DNA from: JAXHUM01 sp034189325
Lineage (GTDB): Bacteria > Desulfobacterota > DSM-4660 > Desulfatiglandales > Desulfatiglandaceae
DNA: 32,708 nt
Reading direction: 5' to 3'
Assembly (NCBI GenBank): GCA_034189325.1
Contig: JAXHUM010000111.1
Coordinates: forward strand, 1 to 32,708
Shown here: positions 1 through 7,679 of the stretch, one piece after another
How positions within the stretch are numbered: the first letter of the stretch is position 1
Layout of the letters: each line of letters begins with the position of its first letter
Position numbers and translations under genes: made by a program
The notes under the pieces: model-generated
Seen by the model: only the letters and a program-made list of their open reading frames with translations
The model's database searches: none
What the model was told of the DNA's origin: nothing

Positions 1-1
1 T

Positions 2-145
2 TTGGAATGGCGTTATAGGCAGGTTCAAATCTTTTCTATTTTAAAAAACACAATCCCTGAAAAAAGATACTTTATTATATTATGGAAAGAAAAAAGGGGG
101 GCATCTAAACGGGCTGTTGCTCAAAAGGGTTTTGCATATCTGTAG
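2..145 (+). CDS. Possible C-terminal end of an upstream gene (partial)
   Basis: A frame open from the left edge reads 47 codons before a TAG at 143-145. It is rich in Lys and Arg (for example RYRQVQIF and KEKRGASKRAVAQK). I recognise no family. No start lies inside the window, so it could be the tail of a gene beginning further left or a chance open frame in AT-rich DNA. The following 140 bases hold no other gene before hgcA. Confidence 0.22.
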   Translation: MEWRYRQVQIFSILKNTIPEKRYFIILWKEKRGASKRAVAQKGFAYL

Positions 146-212
146 CCTCTGTCCAGCGGTTGGTATCATGTTTTATCTTTGAACAGGCGTGATGACAAAT
201 ATTATATATTGA

Positions 213-240
213 TTGACATGACCTGATCGAGTCTTAATAT
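213..240 (+). promoter_or_regulatory. Candidate sigma70-type promoter of hgcAB
   Basis: TTGACA at 213-218 is a perfect -35 box. After a 16-base spacer, TAATAT at 235-240 matches four of six positions of the -10 consensus. Transcription would start near 247, giving a leader of about 40 bases before the hgcA ATG at 289. Seen by eye only; a 16-base spacer is slightly short. Confidence 0.5.
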
Positions 241-246
241 TTAAGA
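232..246. promoter_or_regulatory. Inverted repeat on the hgcA -10 box (possible operator)
   Basis: TCTTAA (232-237) and TTAAGA (241-246) are perfect reverse complements separated by TAT. The repeat covers the proposed -10 box and start region, where a repressor would block RNA polymerase. The arms are short and AT-rich, so chance is a real alternative. No regulator gene lies next to it in the window. Confidence 0.3.
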
Positions 247-288
247 TATGATTTACACTAAAAAATAGAGCCCAGTTGGAATATCCGT

Positions 289-1488
289 ATGAGTGATACA
301 ATAAAGTCAAGCGATGATCGGTGCGACAATAAGAGTCCTTGTGACTGCAATAGGGGCAAAGCACCTGAGCCCTTGGTCATGGCACCGCCTGTTGATCAGG
401 CCTGTTGTGGTTCATCCCCCCCTTCTCCCTCAGACCCGAATGAGAGGCCTGGGTATGTTTTGTGGCATTTTGTCGAGGGTTTTCTCAGTACACCGGCAGG
501 AGAGGTCCCTCAGGTGAAGACTGACATGAGCCCTGCCGACCTTGTGGGCACTTTCAGCGCGAGGGCGGGGATCAACCGCGGCAAATACAGGGTGGCTCCG
601 GGACTTTACTGTACGGGCACCCCGGATAATGATTCGCCGGTTTTGCTCTCAGCAAATTATAAATTGAGCTTTGATGCCCTACGAAAAGGCCTCAACAAGA
701 TCAGTGCGTGGATCCTCGTCCTTGATACGCGGGGCATCAATGTCTGGTGCGCAGCGGGCAAGGGCACATTTTCAGCAGATGAAATCATCAAACGGGTGAA
801 ACTCTGTGGATTGGAAAAGATTGTTAGTCACAGGGAGCTTATCCTCCCGCAGCTGTCAGCCACCGGCGTATCTGCCGTGGATGTCAAAAAGGGGTGCGGG
901 TTTAAGGTCGTATGGGGTCCTGTCCGTGCAGCAGAACTGAAACGATTTTTGACCAATCAAAACAGAGCGGATCAAACCATGAGACGCGTCACCTTTACCA
1001 TGGGGGACCGCCTTATTCTTGTTCCTGTAGAGATCTCACTCACAATCAGGCCCCTTCTCTGGTCTCTCCCGATTACCTTTGTTCTTTCAGGGGTCGGATC
1101 TGACATTTTTTCTTTTGGAAGTGCCTGGAGCAGGGGCCTGAGCGCCATCCTGGCACTGATTGCCGGCCTCATAGCCGGGACTGTCGTCGTGCCCGCACTT
1201 CTGCCCTGGATACCAGGGAAGGCCTTCTCTTTCAAGGGTGCAATAGTCGGTCTTCTGGTTGGAATAGGCTTTGTCATGGTCTCCTATAAGGACTTCAGCG
1301 GTTTTGAGGTCCCTTCGTTGATCTTAACGATAGCCACTGTGAGTTCCTATTTGGCCATGAATTTCACAGGTGCAACACCTTTTACCTCTCCCTCAGGAGT
1401 TGAGAAGGAGATGCGATGGGCGATCCCTTTCCAGGTCTTATCCGTTTTGCTTGCCTCAACCTTGTGGGTCTGGAGCAGGTTTGTGTGA
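289..1488 (+). CDS. hgcA: HgcA, corrinoid protein of mercury methylation
   Basis: HgcA carries a methyl group on a corrinoid cofactor and transfers it to Hg(II), making methylmercury at the inner membrane. The diagnostic cap-helix motif NVWCAAGK is at residues 151-158, with Cys154 the predicted lower-axial cobalt ligand. The flanking sequence (YRVAPGLYCTG, SANYKLSFDALRKGL, VLDTRGI) also fits the family. The soluble corrinoid domain spans about residues 55-225. Five hydrophobic segments follow, near 255-275, 284-303, 316-334, 342-359 and 377-396, as expected for the membrane half. At 399 residues it is longer than the roughly 340-residue Desulfovibrio form because of an N-terminal, Pro- and Cys-rich region (Cys12, 18, 20, 39, 40). 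The ribosome site is weak, so a later start is possible. hgcB follows 73 bases downstream. Confidence 0.95.
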   Translation: MSDTIKSSDDRCDNKSPCDCNRGKAPEPLVMAPPVDQACCGSSPPSPSDPNERPGYVLWHFVEGFLSTPAGEVPQVKTDMSPADLVGTFSARAGINRGKYRVAPGLYCTGTPDNDSPVLLSANYKLSFDALRKGLNKISAWILVLDTRGINVWCAAGKGTFSADEIIKRVKLCGLEKIVSHRELILPQLSATGVSAVDVKKGCGFKVVWGPVRAAELKRFLTNQNRADQTMRRVTFTMGDRLILVPVEISLTIRPLLWSLPITFVLSGVGSDIFSFGSAWSRGLSAILALIAGLIAGTVVVPALLPWIPGKAFSFKGAIVGLLVGIGFVMVSYKDFSGFEVPSLILTIATVSSYLAMNFTGATPFTSPSGVEKEMRWAIPFQVLSVLLASTLWVWSRFV

Positions 1489-1496
1489 TCTTGCGG

Positions 1497-1518
1497 GCTG
1501 AGCGTCTTCGGCCTCAGC
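1497..1518. other. Small hairpin in the hgcA-hgcB spacer
   Basis: GCTGAG (1497-1502) and CTCAGC (1513-1518) can pair around a 10-base loop, starting 8 bases after the hgcA stop. There is no T-run, so it is not a classical terminator. It could modulate transcript stability or read-through between the two genes, or be incidental. Confidence 0.25.
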
Positions 1519-1561
1519 GTTCGTGTAATGGTTTTTGGGCTGGAGAAAGAAGGAATTCGTA

Positions 1562-1843
1562 ATGAAAGACTTTCAATACCTTCAGGATGTATCGACATTG
1601 AAACTCGATCAGGAAATTTGTATCGGCTGCGGTACATGTCAGATCGTTTGTCCTCACGGCGTCTTTGCCATGGGAGAGAAAAAAGCTGAAATTGTGGATG
1701 GTGATTGTTGCATGGAATGCGGGGCTTGTGCCTTGAACTGTGTTTCGAAGGCGATTTCGGTCACTCCGGGAGTTGGATGTGCTTCTTATATCATTCAGTC
1801 ATGGATCAAGGGGAAGGAAAAGGCATCCTGCAGCTGCTGTTAG
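1562..1843 (+). CDS. hgcB: HgcB, 2[4Fe-4S] ferredoxin of mercury methylation
   Basis: HgcB is the ferredoxin partner of HgcA. It is thought to supply electrons that reduce the corrinoid and to handle Hg(II). Cluster one is CIGCGTCQIVCP (Cys20, 23, 26, 30). Cluster two is CMECGACALNC (Cys50, 53, 56, 60), followed by Val-Ser where ferredoxins usually have Pro. The family hallmarks are present: an isolated Cys73 in GVGCASYII and a terminal Cys pair (Cys92-Cys93), with extra cysteines at 49 and 90. The length, 93 residues, is close to the usual 95. The ATG at 1562 is chosen because AAGGA lies about 8 bases upstream and it matches the family's start; an in-frame TTG at 1535 would add nine residues. 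It is most likely cotranscribed with hgcA. Confidence 0.93.
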   Translation: MKDFQYLQDVSTLKLDQEICIGCGTCQIVCPHGVFAMGEKKAEIVDGDCCMECGACALNCVSKAISVTPGVGCASYIIQSWIKGKEKASCSCC

Positions 1844-1909
1844 CCTTCGAATTCGCTTCCTATCTCCTTTAACCGGTTCAGGCCGCAATTGCCCTTAATA
1901 GATCACGTT

Positions 1910-1947
1910 GCACAAGCACGGCTCTCAGTCTAAAGCCCTGCTTGTGC
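1910..1947. terminator. Strong hairpin between convergent genes
   Basis: GCACAAGCA (1910-1918) pairs perfectly with TGCTTGTGC (1939-1947). After a C-C mismatch, an inner GGCT (1920-1923) pairs with AGCC (1934-1937). It lies between the ends of hgcB (plus) and the cytidylate-kinase-like gene (minus), the normal place for a bidirectional terminator. No T-run follows on either strand, so termination is inferred from position and stem strength. Confidence 0.5.
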
Positions 1948-1971
1948 CTTATAATATTGAGGCCCGTGACT

Positions 1972-2583
1972 CTATCTGCGGACGAGGAGACAGACCAGCT
2001 TAAGGGCATGATCGAGGGATATTTTGCTCATATTCAGTGTGAGATGGTAGAGGTGGGACTGGTTGTAATCGTCCTTACCGAATTTGCGATAAAGGGAGGC
2101 TCTTCTTCTTTCTCCTTCGGCGACAATATTGACGGCCCTGGCATGGGATATGTTGTAGGATTCTTCCATAAACCTGATGCGATCCTTCCTGTCGGCGGAA
2201 AGAAGGATATGGTAGGCGCCTTCGAAATCAGCCAATATATATTGCCCTCCGCGCCCCATGAGTACGACATTATCTTCTTCGGCAAACTTTGTGATAACTT
2301 CGCGGAGCAGGTCTACATAGATCTCCTCGTCAATATAGCCCTTACCCTCCCCTACAATGCGGTCGATATAGTCCCGACTCAAGAGCCCTGTAAGCCATTT
2401 AGAAAGAGTGCCCCCGGCTGTTTTTTCGGTCGATTTGACCCAGTCTGTAGAGACCTTGGCCCTTCTGGATATCTCCTGTATGATTGTGTCATCAACAAAG
2501 CGGTAATCCAATTCTTCCGCGATCATTTGACCAAGGGTTTTTCCTCCGGCACCAAATTGACGAGAAATAGTAATCACGGCCAT
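1972..2583 (-). CDS. Cytidylate-kinase-like P-loop protein
   Basis: The protein begins ITISRQFGAGGKTLGQMIAEEL, the P-loop start of the cytidylate kinase-like family (Pfam Cytidylate_kin_2), a relative of CMP kinase whose substrate is not established. Phosphate-binding residues are at about 6-17. Further conserved-looking stretches are YRFVDDTIIQEIS (27-39) and VVLMGRGGQYIL near 104-115. It has 203 residues, soluble, with no signal peptide. The start is supported by AAAGGAGA about 8 bases upstream on the minus strand. The threonine ammonia-lyase gene lies 88 bases upstream on the same strand, so the two may be cotranscribed without obvious functional linkage. This should not be taken as the essential CMP kinase itself. 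Confidence 0.8.
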   Translation of the reverse strand: MAVITISRQFGAGGKTLGQMIAEELDYRFVDDTIIQEISRRAKVSTDWVKSTEKTAGGTLSKWLTGLLSRDYIDRIVGEGKGYIDEEIYVDLLREVITKFAEEDNVVLMGRGGQYILADFEGAYHILLSADRKDRIRFMEESYNISHARAVNIVAEGERRRASLYRKFGKDDYNQSHLYHLTLNMSKISLDHALKLVCLLVRR

Positions 2584-2671
2584 AGTCGAGTCTCCTTTTC
2601 TGAAGTATTGATAAAGGTTGAAAGAGTCAAAATGCGATAAAGGTATAACCTCCCAAAACCAGGCGAAGAAA

Positions 2672-3892
2672 TCACATGTTCCCGGTTTTGATGTCCGGTG
2701 AAGATACCTGGTATCCTGAATCTGTCAGGACAGCTAGGATCTCCCTGAGATGATCCCTCCCAAGGGCCTGGATCACAAATTCCACGTCGGCCAATCGCAA
2801 GGACAGATCTGTAAATGCGCGCTGATGTCGGATCTCGACAATATTGGCATGGGCCTCACCCAAAAGCCGCGTCACATCCGCCAGTGCCCCTGGAACGTCC
2901 GGGATCCCCACCTGGAGGCGGACGAGCCTACCGGATCTCACAAGGCCGCGTTGGATGATTGATGAGAGCCTGAGGAGTCCGATATTGCCGCCTGACAGCA
3001 ACAACCCTGTCCTTCGGCCTTCAAATCGTTGAGGGTTACTGAGTAACGCGGCGAGTCCGACCGCCCCCGCACCTTCAACGACGGTCTTTTCGACCTCCAA
3101 AAGCATGAGTACTGCCTCTTCGATATGACTTTCATTGACAAGGAGAATCTCATCTACATATTCTTTGACAAGCGGAAGGGTCAGATCACCAGGTTCTTTG
3201 ACCGCAATACCATCAGCGATCGTGCTTGTTTCACATCGGATAGGAAGCCCCTGTATGGACTGGAGCATCGATGGGAACCTTTCCGTTTGTACGCCTATCA
3301 AATCGATGTTTGGGTTGATCGCCTTTGCGGCCACGGCATTTCCGGCTATCAGGCCACCGCCGCCTATAGGAATCACGAGACACTCAAGATCGGGAAAGGC
3401 CCCAAGCATCTCCAGGGCTATGGTCCCCTGGCCTGCAATGATCTCGTCATCATCGTAAGGGTGAATGAGTAAAAGACCCCTGTCACGTTTTAGGCCTAGG
3501 GCGTATTCGGTGGTCTCATGCAGATTTGTTCCATGAAGAAGGACTTCGGCGCCAAACCCCTTGGTGCGCTCGATCTTGACGTCAGGAGTGTGCCTGGGCA
3601 TAACAATGGTCGCTGGTATGCCCAGCTTCTGGGCATGATAGGCGACGGCCTGAGCATGGTTTCCCGCAGACATTGCGATGACGCCGATCTTGCGATCCCT
3701 GGGACTGAGATTAAGGAGCTTAAACAGGGCCCCCCTATCTTTAAAGGAACCGGTGAACTGGTGATTCTCAAATTTGAGGATAACCTCTGCCCCTGTCATC
3801 TCGGATAGACGATGAGAGGCCTTGCAGGGAGTGTCGATGACGTGTCCTGCTATGGCATCTGCCGCGTTGTGGATATCATCTATGGTGACCAT
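2672..3892 (-). CDS. ilvA: Threonine ammonia-lyase with C-terminal ACT domain
   Basis: This PLP enzyme deaminates threonine to 2-oxobutanoate and ammonia, feeding isoleucine synthesis or threonine catabolism. The PLP lysine is Lys51 in FTGSFKDRGA. The phosphate-binding loop is IGGGGLIAG at 176-184, and SAGNHAQ at 75-81 is the conserved substrate loop. The catalytic domain runs to about residue 320. A single ACT domain follows (about 328-402, RLQVGIPDVPGALADVTRLL), typical of the roughly 400-residue form with one ACT domain rather than the long IlvA with two. ACT domains usually mediate allosteric control by amino acids. The ribosome site is weak. The symbol follows common usage for this form; tdcB would be the alternative if catabolic. 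Confidence 0.9.
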   Translation of the reverse strand: MVTIDDIHNAADAIAGHVIDTPCKASHRLSEMTGAEVILKFENHQFTGSFKDRGALFKLLNLSPRDRKIGVIAMSAGNHAQAVAYHAQKLGIPATIVMPRHTPDVKIERTKGFGAEVLLHGTNLHETTEYALGLKRDRGLLLIHPYDDDEIIAGQGTIALEMLGAFPDLECLVIPIGGGGLIAGNAVAAKAINPNIDLIGVQTERFPSMLQSIQGLPIRCETSTIADGIAVKEPGDLTLPLVKEYVDEILLVNESHIEEAVLMLLEVEKTVVEGAGAVGLAALLSNPQRFEGRRTGLLLSGGNIGLLRLSSIIQRGLVRSGRLVRLQVGIPDVPGALADVTRLLGEAHANIVEIRHQRAFTDLSLRLADVEFVIQALGRDHLREILAVLTDSGYQVSSPDIKTGNM

Positions 3893-4343
3893 CGTGTTTC
3901 CGCAAAACCGGGTTCGAGGTTAATTTGACCGACGCAATACACTGTAATGCTTCACGAAACTGAAAGCATCCCTGTCGTTAGCGGGCTGTTGAGTTCATGG
4001 CTGTGGAGATGTCCCAAGAGATTTTGGTTCCCCTATTGATAATATACCTTATCTGAGTCAGCAAATTAAGCAAAAGAATTGTTAAAAGGAATCAGCTTGA
4101 CCCTGCCTGAAAAACCTTTAGAATTGTCTAAGATTGGTTAGGAAAAACCAGGCTGTCAATAGGTGCGGGAGGACAAAAGAGCCTCTCATGGTCACAGGAC
4201 AGTCGGAGAAGATACCCCAGCTTTTCAAAATCAGCAGGAGCAGAGACCCTATCGAATTCTCCTTGCGGGCTTCGTCAAAATGTGTGGGCAGGAGAAAAAC
4301 CTATGTCAGGTCCTTGCGGGGCCTATCGATAAAAGATCAAGCT
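3893..4343. other. Gene-free region upstream of der
   Basis: This stretch separates the minus-strand threonine ammonia-lyase from der. It holds the promoter at 4097-4124 and then about 210 bases of leader. The leader happens to be open in frame with der from an ATG at 4134, encoding a very basic 70-residue extension that does not resemble the start of any Der I know. I see no tRNA, riboswitch fold or repeat here. Confidence 0.5.
4097..4124 (+). promoter_or_regulatory. Candidate promoter of the der operon
   Basis: TTGACC (4097-4102) matches five of six -35 positions and TAGAAT (4119-4124) five of six -10 positions, with a 16-base spacer. Transcription would begin near 4131, about 210 bases before the der start and almost on top of an in-frame ATG at 4134. 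Confidence 0.55.
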
Positions 4344-5657
4344 ATGTCTCCAATTGTTGTTATTGTAGGTAGACCCAACGTGGGGAAATCTACCCTTTTT
4401 AATCGTCTCTCAAAATCGAGAGATGCCCTTGTAGATGACTTCCCTGGCGTTACCAGGGACACACTTTACTCCTCTGTCCAATATGATGGAGGGGCCTTTA
4501 CCCTCGTCGATACGGGCGGAGTCGATGAGGGCGTCAAAGACCCTCTCTTGAAGCAGGTACGAGATCATGTGAAAAGGGCCATTGAAGTCGCGGATTCAGT
4601 TCTTTTCATGGTGGATGCCAGGGAGGGGCTCATGCCCGGGGATTACGATATAGCCGAAATCCTCAGGCGGAGCCAAAAAAAAGTGATCCTTGCGGCAAAT
4701 AAAGTCGACGGCCCGGAGCATGATCATCTGGCATCAGAGTTCTATGGGTTGGGCGTCGAGACCCTCTATCCTGTTTCATCTGCCCATGGATATGGTATTT
4801 CTTCCCTGGTCGATGAGATCGTCAAGGATTTTCCTCAAGATGAGTTTGAACAAGAGGATGACGGCCGGATCAGGGTGGCCGTGGTGGGACGACCTAATGT
4901 GGGCAAGTCTTCCTTGATCAATCGGATTTTGGGCAGGGACAGGCTTTTGGTGAGTGAAGAGGCGGGCACCACCCGTGATGCGGTAGACACTCCTTTCGAT
5001 TATTCGGGAAATCACTACCTCCTGATAGACACGGCCGGGATGCGGAGAAAGGCAAAGGTGAAAGACAAGATCGACAACCTGTCAATGATCAAGGCCTTGA
5101 GAAGCCTGGACCGTTGTCATGTGGCCCTGATCATGCTTGATGCGGAGCGGGGGGTCTCTGAACAGGATGCCAGGATCTGTGGGTATGCCTTTGAAAAGGG
5201 AAGGGCCCTTGTCTTGGCTGTAAATAAATGGGATTTGATCAAGGGGGACGCTGAAAAAAGGAGATCTATGGATAATGCCATTGACAGACAGTTGCAGTTT
5301 ATCCATTTTGTGCCTCGAATCAACATATCCGCCCTGACGGGCGAACGGGTCATGAAGGCCTTTGAGAAGATCGATCTTGTCTACGGGCAGTTTTGCCGGA
5401 GAATCAGCACCCCGGCCGTCAACAAAGCTATTCGTGATATGATTGTCAGGCATCCGCCCCCTGGAAGCGAAAGGAGCAGAGGAAGACTAAAATTCTTTTA
5501 CGCAACGCAGGTTGCAATCCGGCCGCCCACCTTTGTGCTTTTCGTCAATCGACCCTCAATGATCCATTTTTCTTACAAGCGCTTTCTGATGAATCAATTA
5601 CGGACTCGTTTCTCTATCGAGAATATCCCGATTCGTCTCAAATTCAAAAAGAAGTAA
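4344..5657 (+). CDS. der: Ribosome biogenesis GTPase Der (EngA)
   Basis: Der has two consecutive GTPase domains and a KH-like C-terminal domain, and assists assembly of the 50S ribosomal subunit. In the 437-residue protein, domain one has GRPNVGKST (9-17), DTGG (56-59) and NKVD (119-122). Domain two has GRPNVGKSS (182-190), DTAG (229-232) and NKWD (294-297). The last ~85 residues, ending RLKFKKK, match the KH-like domain. The ATG at 4344 is chosen because MSPIVVIVGRPN is where Der proteins begin; the same frame stays open upstream to 4134. The ribosome site before 4344 is poor. It is the first gene of a probable plus-strand operon extending to amrS. Confidence 0.95.
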   Translation: MSPIVVIVGRPNVGKSTLFNRLSKSRDALVDDFPGVTRDTLYSSVQYDGGAFTLVDTGGVDEGVKDPLLKQVRDHVKRAIEVADSVLFMVDAREGLMPGDYDIAEILRRSQKKVILAANKVDGPEHDHLASEFYGLGVETLYPVSSAHGYGISSLVDEIVKDFPQDEFEQEDDGRIRVAVVGRPNVGKSSLINRILGRDRLLVSEEAGTTRDAVDTPFDYSGNHYLLIDTAGMRRKAKVKDKIDNLSMIKALRSLDRCHVALIMLDAERGVSEQDARICGYAFEKGRALVLAVNKWDLIKGDAEKRRSMDNAIDRQLQFIHFVPRINISALTGERVMKAFEKIDLVYGQFCRRISTPAVNKAIRDMIVRHPPPGSERSRGRLKFFYATQVAIRPPTFVLFVNRPSMIHFSYKRFLMNQLRTRFSIENIPIRLKFKKK

Positions 5658-5690
5658 GGTTTAAGCGGATGATGGAAAAGGGAGACAGTG

Positions 5691-5849
5691 ATGGCTATCA
5701 AGAAGAATGTGGCAAAGACGGAGGGGATCTTCAGGATCATTCTGGGCGCCCTTCTTATCTTCCTGGGCCTTTTTTTGAGTCATTTCTGGAGATGGGGCTT
5801 TATCGCCCTGGGCGTGGTCTTTCTCCTGACGGCTTTCGGAGGGTACTGA
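5691..5849 (+). CDS. Small DUF2892-like membrane protein
   Basis: A 52-residue protein starts MAIKKNVAKTEGIFRIILGA and continues with two hydrophobic stretches (about 14-30 and 33-50). This is the layout of the DUF2892/YgaP-type small inner-membrane proteins: an N-x-G/A-x-x-[DE] stretch, then R-I-I-L-G, two membrane helices, and an end after a Gly-rich turn. AGGGAG lies about 6 bases before the ATG. It begins 33 bases after der, in the gap before the Sir2 gene. The function of the family is unknown. It is short but convincing because the family pattern, ribosome site and position agree. Confidence 0.72.
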   Translation: MAIKKNVAKTEGIFRIILGALLIFLGLFLSHFWRWGFIALGVVFLLTAFGGY

Positions 5850-5851
5850 CC

Positions 5852-5989
5852 ATGAAAAGGATTCATGCTGAAGGTCTTCAGCAGGAAATAGAGTCCTCAT
5901 TTTTCTATGCATTGAAAAGATCCGATGACGAAAGCTCTCCCTGGTGTGAGGATTCGGTGGGCATCAACTGTCCGGCCGAGGATGCCTAA
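5852..5989 (+). CDS. Possible small hypothetical protein (45 aa)
   Basis: An ATG two bases after the stop of the DUF2892-like gene opens a 45-codon frame starting MKRIHAEGLQQEIESS and ending CPAEDA. Close spacing would allow translational coupling. No family is recognised and there is no independent ribosome site. It is about as likely to be untranslated spacer before the Sir2 gene. Confidence 0.28.
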   Translation: MKRIHAEGLQQEIESSFFYALKRSDDESSPWCEDSVGINCPAEDA

Positions 5990-6084
5990 AAGGGCCTGGT
6001 GCCTTGATAGGCCAGCGGATCCGTATGAAAGCCTATTGACACATCAACGATTCTGGCCTATTGAATCTCGGAGGAGGAACGAAG

Positions 6085-6870
6085 ATGATTCCAAAAAGAA
6101 TGGGGGAACAGGCGGAAGACGCGGCCGATTTAATTATGAAGTCTGAGCGGGTGGTGGTTTTTACCGGCGCTGGAGTGAGCACTGAATCGGGCATTCCCGA
6201 TTTCAGGAGCCCCGGGGGAGTATGGAGCAAATACGATCCTGACGAGTTGACCTATCAGAGGTTCGTCAAAGACCCGGTTTCCAGAAAAAACGCTTGGCGT
6301 ATATTTCAGGAGGCAGGCATAACCAAGGAAGCGGACCCCAATCCAGCGCATTATGCCCTTGTTGAACTTCATAAAATGGGAAAGCTCGATTGCGTTATCA
6401 CTCAGAATGTGGATAATCTCCATCAGAAGGCAGGTCTTCCTGATGACAAGGTATTTGAACTCCATGGGAATATGCAATGGGTAGTCTGTCTTACCTGCAA
6501 CAGGCGCTACCCTTTTCCGGAGATCAAGGCCAGACTTGAGAGAGAGGGAGAACCACCCGATTGCGAGGTCTGCAACGGGATTCTCAAGCCGGACGGCGTC
6601 TTCTTCGGCGAACAACTGCCTGAAAATGTCTTGAGGCAGGCCACCTTCCATTCGAATACTTCTGATCTCTTTATTGTTATAGGCTCCTCCCTCGTCGTTA
6701 TCCCCGCTGCCTACATGCCGAGCTACGCTGTTCAGTCTGGGGCCAAACTGATCATTATTAATCTTACCCCAACCCATATTGACAGGGAGGCCACCCTGGT
6801 GATCCGGTCCAAGGCGGGTGAGGCAATGTCAAGTATAATGGAATCGGTCAAACGAAAAACAGGCCTATAA
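6085..6870 (+). CDS. Sir2-family NAD-dependent protein deacylase
   Basis: Sirtuins remove acyl groups from protein lysines using NAD+, giving nicotinamide and O-acyl-ADP-ribose. In this 261-residue protein the NAD site shows GAGVSTESGIPDFR (28-41) and TQNVDNLH (106-113). The catalytic histidine is His127 in ELHGN. The structural zinc site has Cys135, Cys138, Cys160 and Cys163. GSSLVVIPAA (200-209) completes the Rossmann fold. The ATG at 6085 is chosen for the strong GGAGGA at 6070-6077; an upstream TTG at 6061 is in frame but overlaps that site. The usual E. coli relative is CobB. It probably shares a transcript with the methyltransferase 39 bases downstream. The target proteins are unknown. 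Confidence 0.93.
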   Translation: MIPKRMGEQAEDAADLIMKSERVVVFTGAGVSTESGIPDFRSPGGVWSKYDPDELTYQRFVKDPVSRKNAWRIFQEAGITKEADPNPAHYALVELHKMGKLDCVITQNVDNLHQKAGLPDDKVFELHGNMQWVVCLTCNRRYPFPEIKARLEREGEPPDCEVCNGILKPDGVFFGEQLPENVLRQATFHSNTSDLFIVIGSSLVVIPAAYMPSYAVQSGAKLIIINLTPTHIDREATLVIRSKAGEAMSSIMESVKRKTGL

Positions 6871-6909
6871 GTCAGGAGGCTCTTCGACGGAAATATCAGG
6901 TTATGTCAT

Positions 6910-7674
6910 ATGGGACTTGTTTTTGATCGAAATATCGCCAGGCTTTACGAGTCCTGGTATCGCTCACAGCAGGGACGTGCTATTGACAGGTCTATAGAGC
7001 AGCTCGTCTTGACGCTTCTCAAACCCAAACCCATGGAAAGGGTCCTGGATGTTGGGTGTGGGACGGGGAACAATCTCCTTGCCCTCAGCAAACTCGGGCT
7101 TGATGTCAGTGGCCTGGACGCTTCCGAGTACATGATTGAAAGGGCCAGGGAGCGTCTGGGGAACCGATGTTCCCTCAAAAGAGGTATGGCAGAGGACCTC
7201 CCCTTTGATGACAATGAATTTGACCTTGTTGTCCTTATCAATACGCTTGAGTTTCTTGACAATCCTCTCAAGGCGCTGAGGGAGGCGGGAAGAGTGGCCA
7301 ATAGAAAGATTTTTATCGGCGTGTTAAACAGCCTTTCCTGGAATGGCCTCTTGAAGAAGATACAGGGCTATCTGGGGGATCCCCTTTTCAGTCAAGTGAG
7401 ATTTTTTAACCTGTGGCAATTGAGACACCTCCTCAATGTGGCCTATGGCCACGTCCCTATGTCCTGGGGATGCATCACTCTACGCCCATCCTTTATTCAG
7501 GATTCTGATCAGTTTGAAGACGCATCTATATACAAGAACAGATCGCCCTTCGGATCGTTCCTGGGAATTTCAGCAACCATGCGATACAGAGTCAAGACCA
7601 ATGGTCTTCCTCTTAAAGCTCAACTTAAGAAGTCACGCCAGTCCCTCATCAGGGCCAGAGCTTCCGGAGGTTAA
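6910..7674 (+). CDS. Class I SAM-dependent methyltransferase
   Basis: The 254-residue protein has the SAM-binding motif I VLDVGCGTGN at 45-54, an acidic residue ending strand two (SGLDAS, 67-72), the post-motif AEDLPFDDNEFDLVVLINTLEF near 94-115 and a helical C-terminal region. This is the Methyltransf_11 pattern shared with UbiE/BioC-like enzymes. The substrate cannot be read from sequence. It lies between the Sir2 gene (39 bases) and amrS (5 bases), so the three are very likely translated from one message. Confidence 0.82.
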   Translation: MGLVFDRNIARLYESWYRSQQGRAIDRSIEQLVLTLLKPKPMERVLDVGCGTGNNLLALSKLGLDVSGLDASEYMIERARERLGNRCSLKRGMAEDLPFDDNEFDLVVLINTLEFLDNPLKALREAGRVANRKIFIGVLNSLSWNGLLKKIQGYLGDPLFSQVRFFNLWQLRHLLNVAYGHVPMSWGCITLRPSFIQDSDQFEDASIYKNRSPFGSFLGISATMRYRVKTNGLPLKAQLKKSRQSLIRARASGG

Positions 7675-7679
7675 CTTCC

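Noticed and set aside
289..1488. Corrinoid iron-sulfur protein of the acetyl-CoA pathway instead of HgcA
   Set aside because: The related corrinoid domain lacks the NVWCAAGK cap-helix cysteine, the five C-terminal membrane segments and the adjacent HgcB-type ferredoxin.
1942..2640. 232-codon plus-strand open frame
   Set aside because: Antisense to the recognisable cytidylate-kinase-like gene; no family resemblance and no ribosome site.
6130..6777. 215-codon minus-strand open frame
   Set aside because: Antisense to the Sir2 gene, whose catalytic and zinc residues are all intact.
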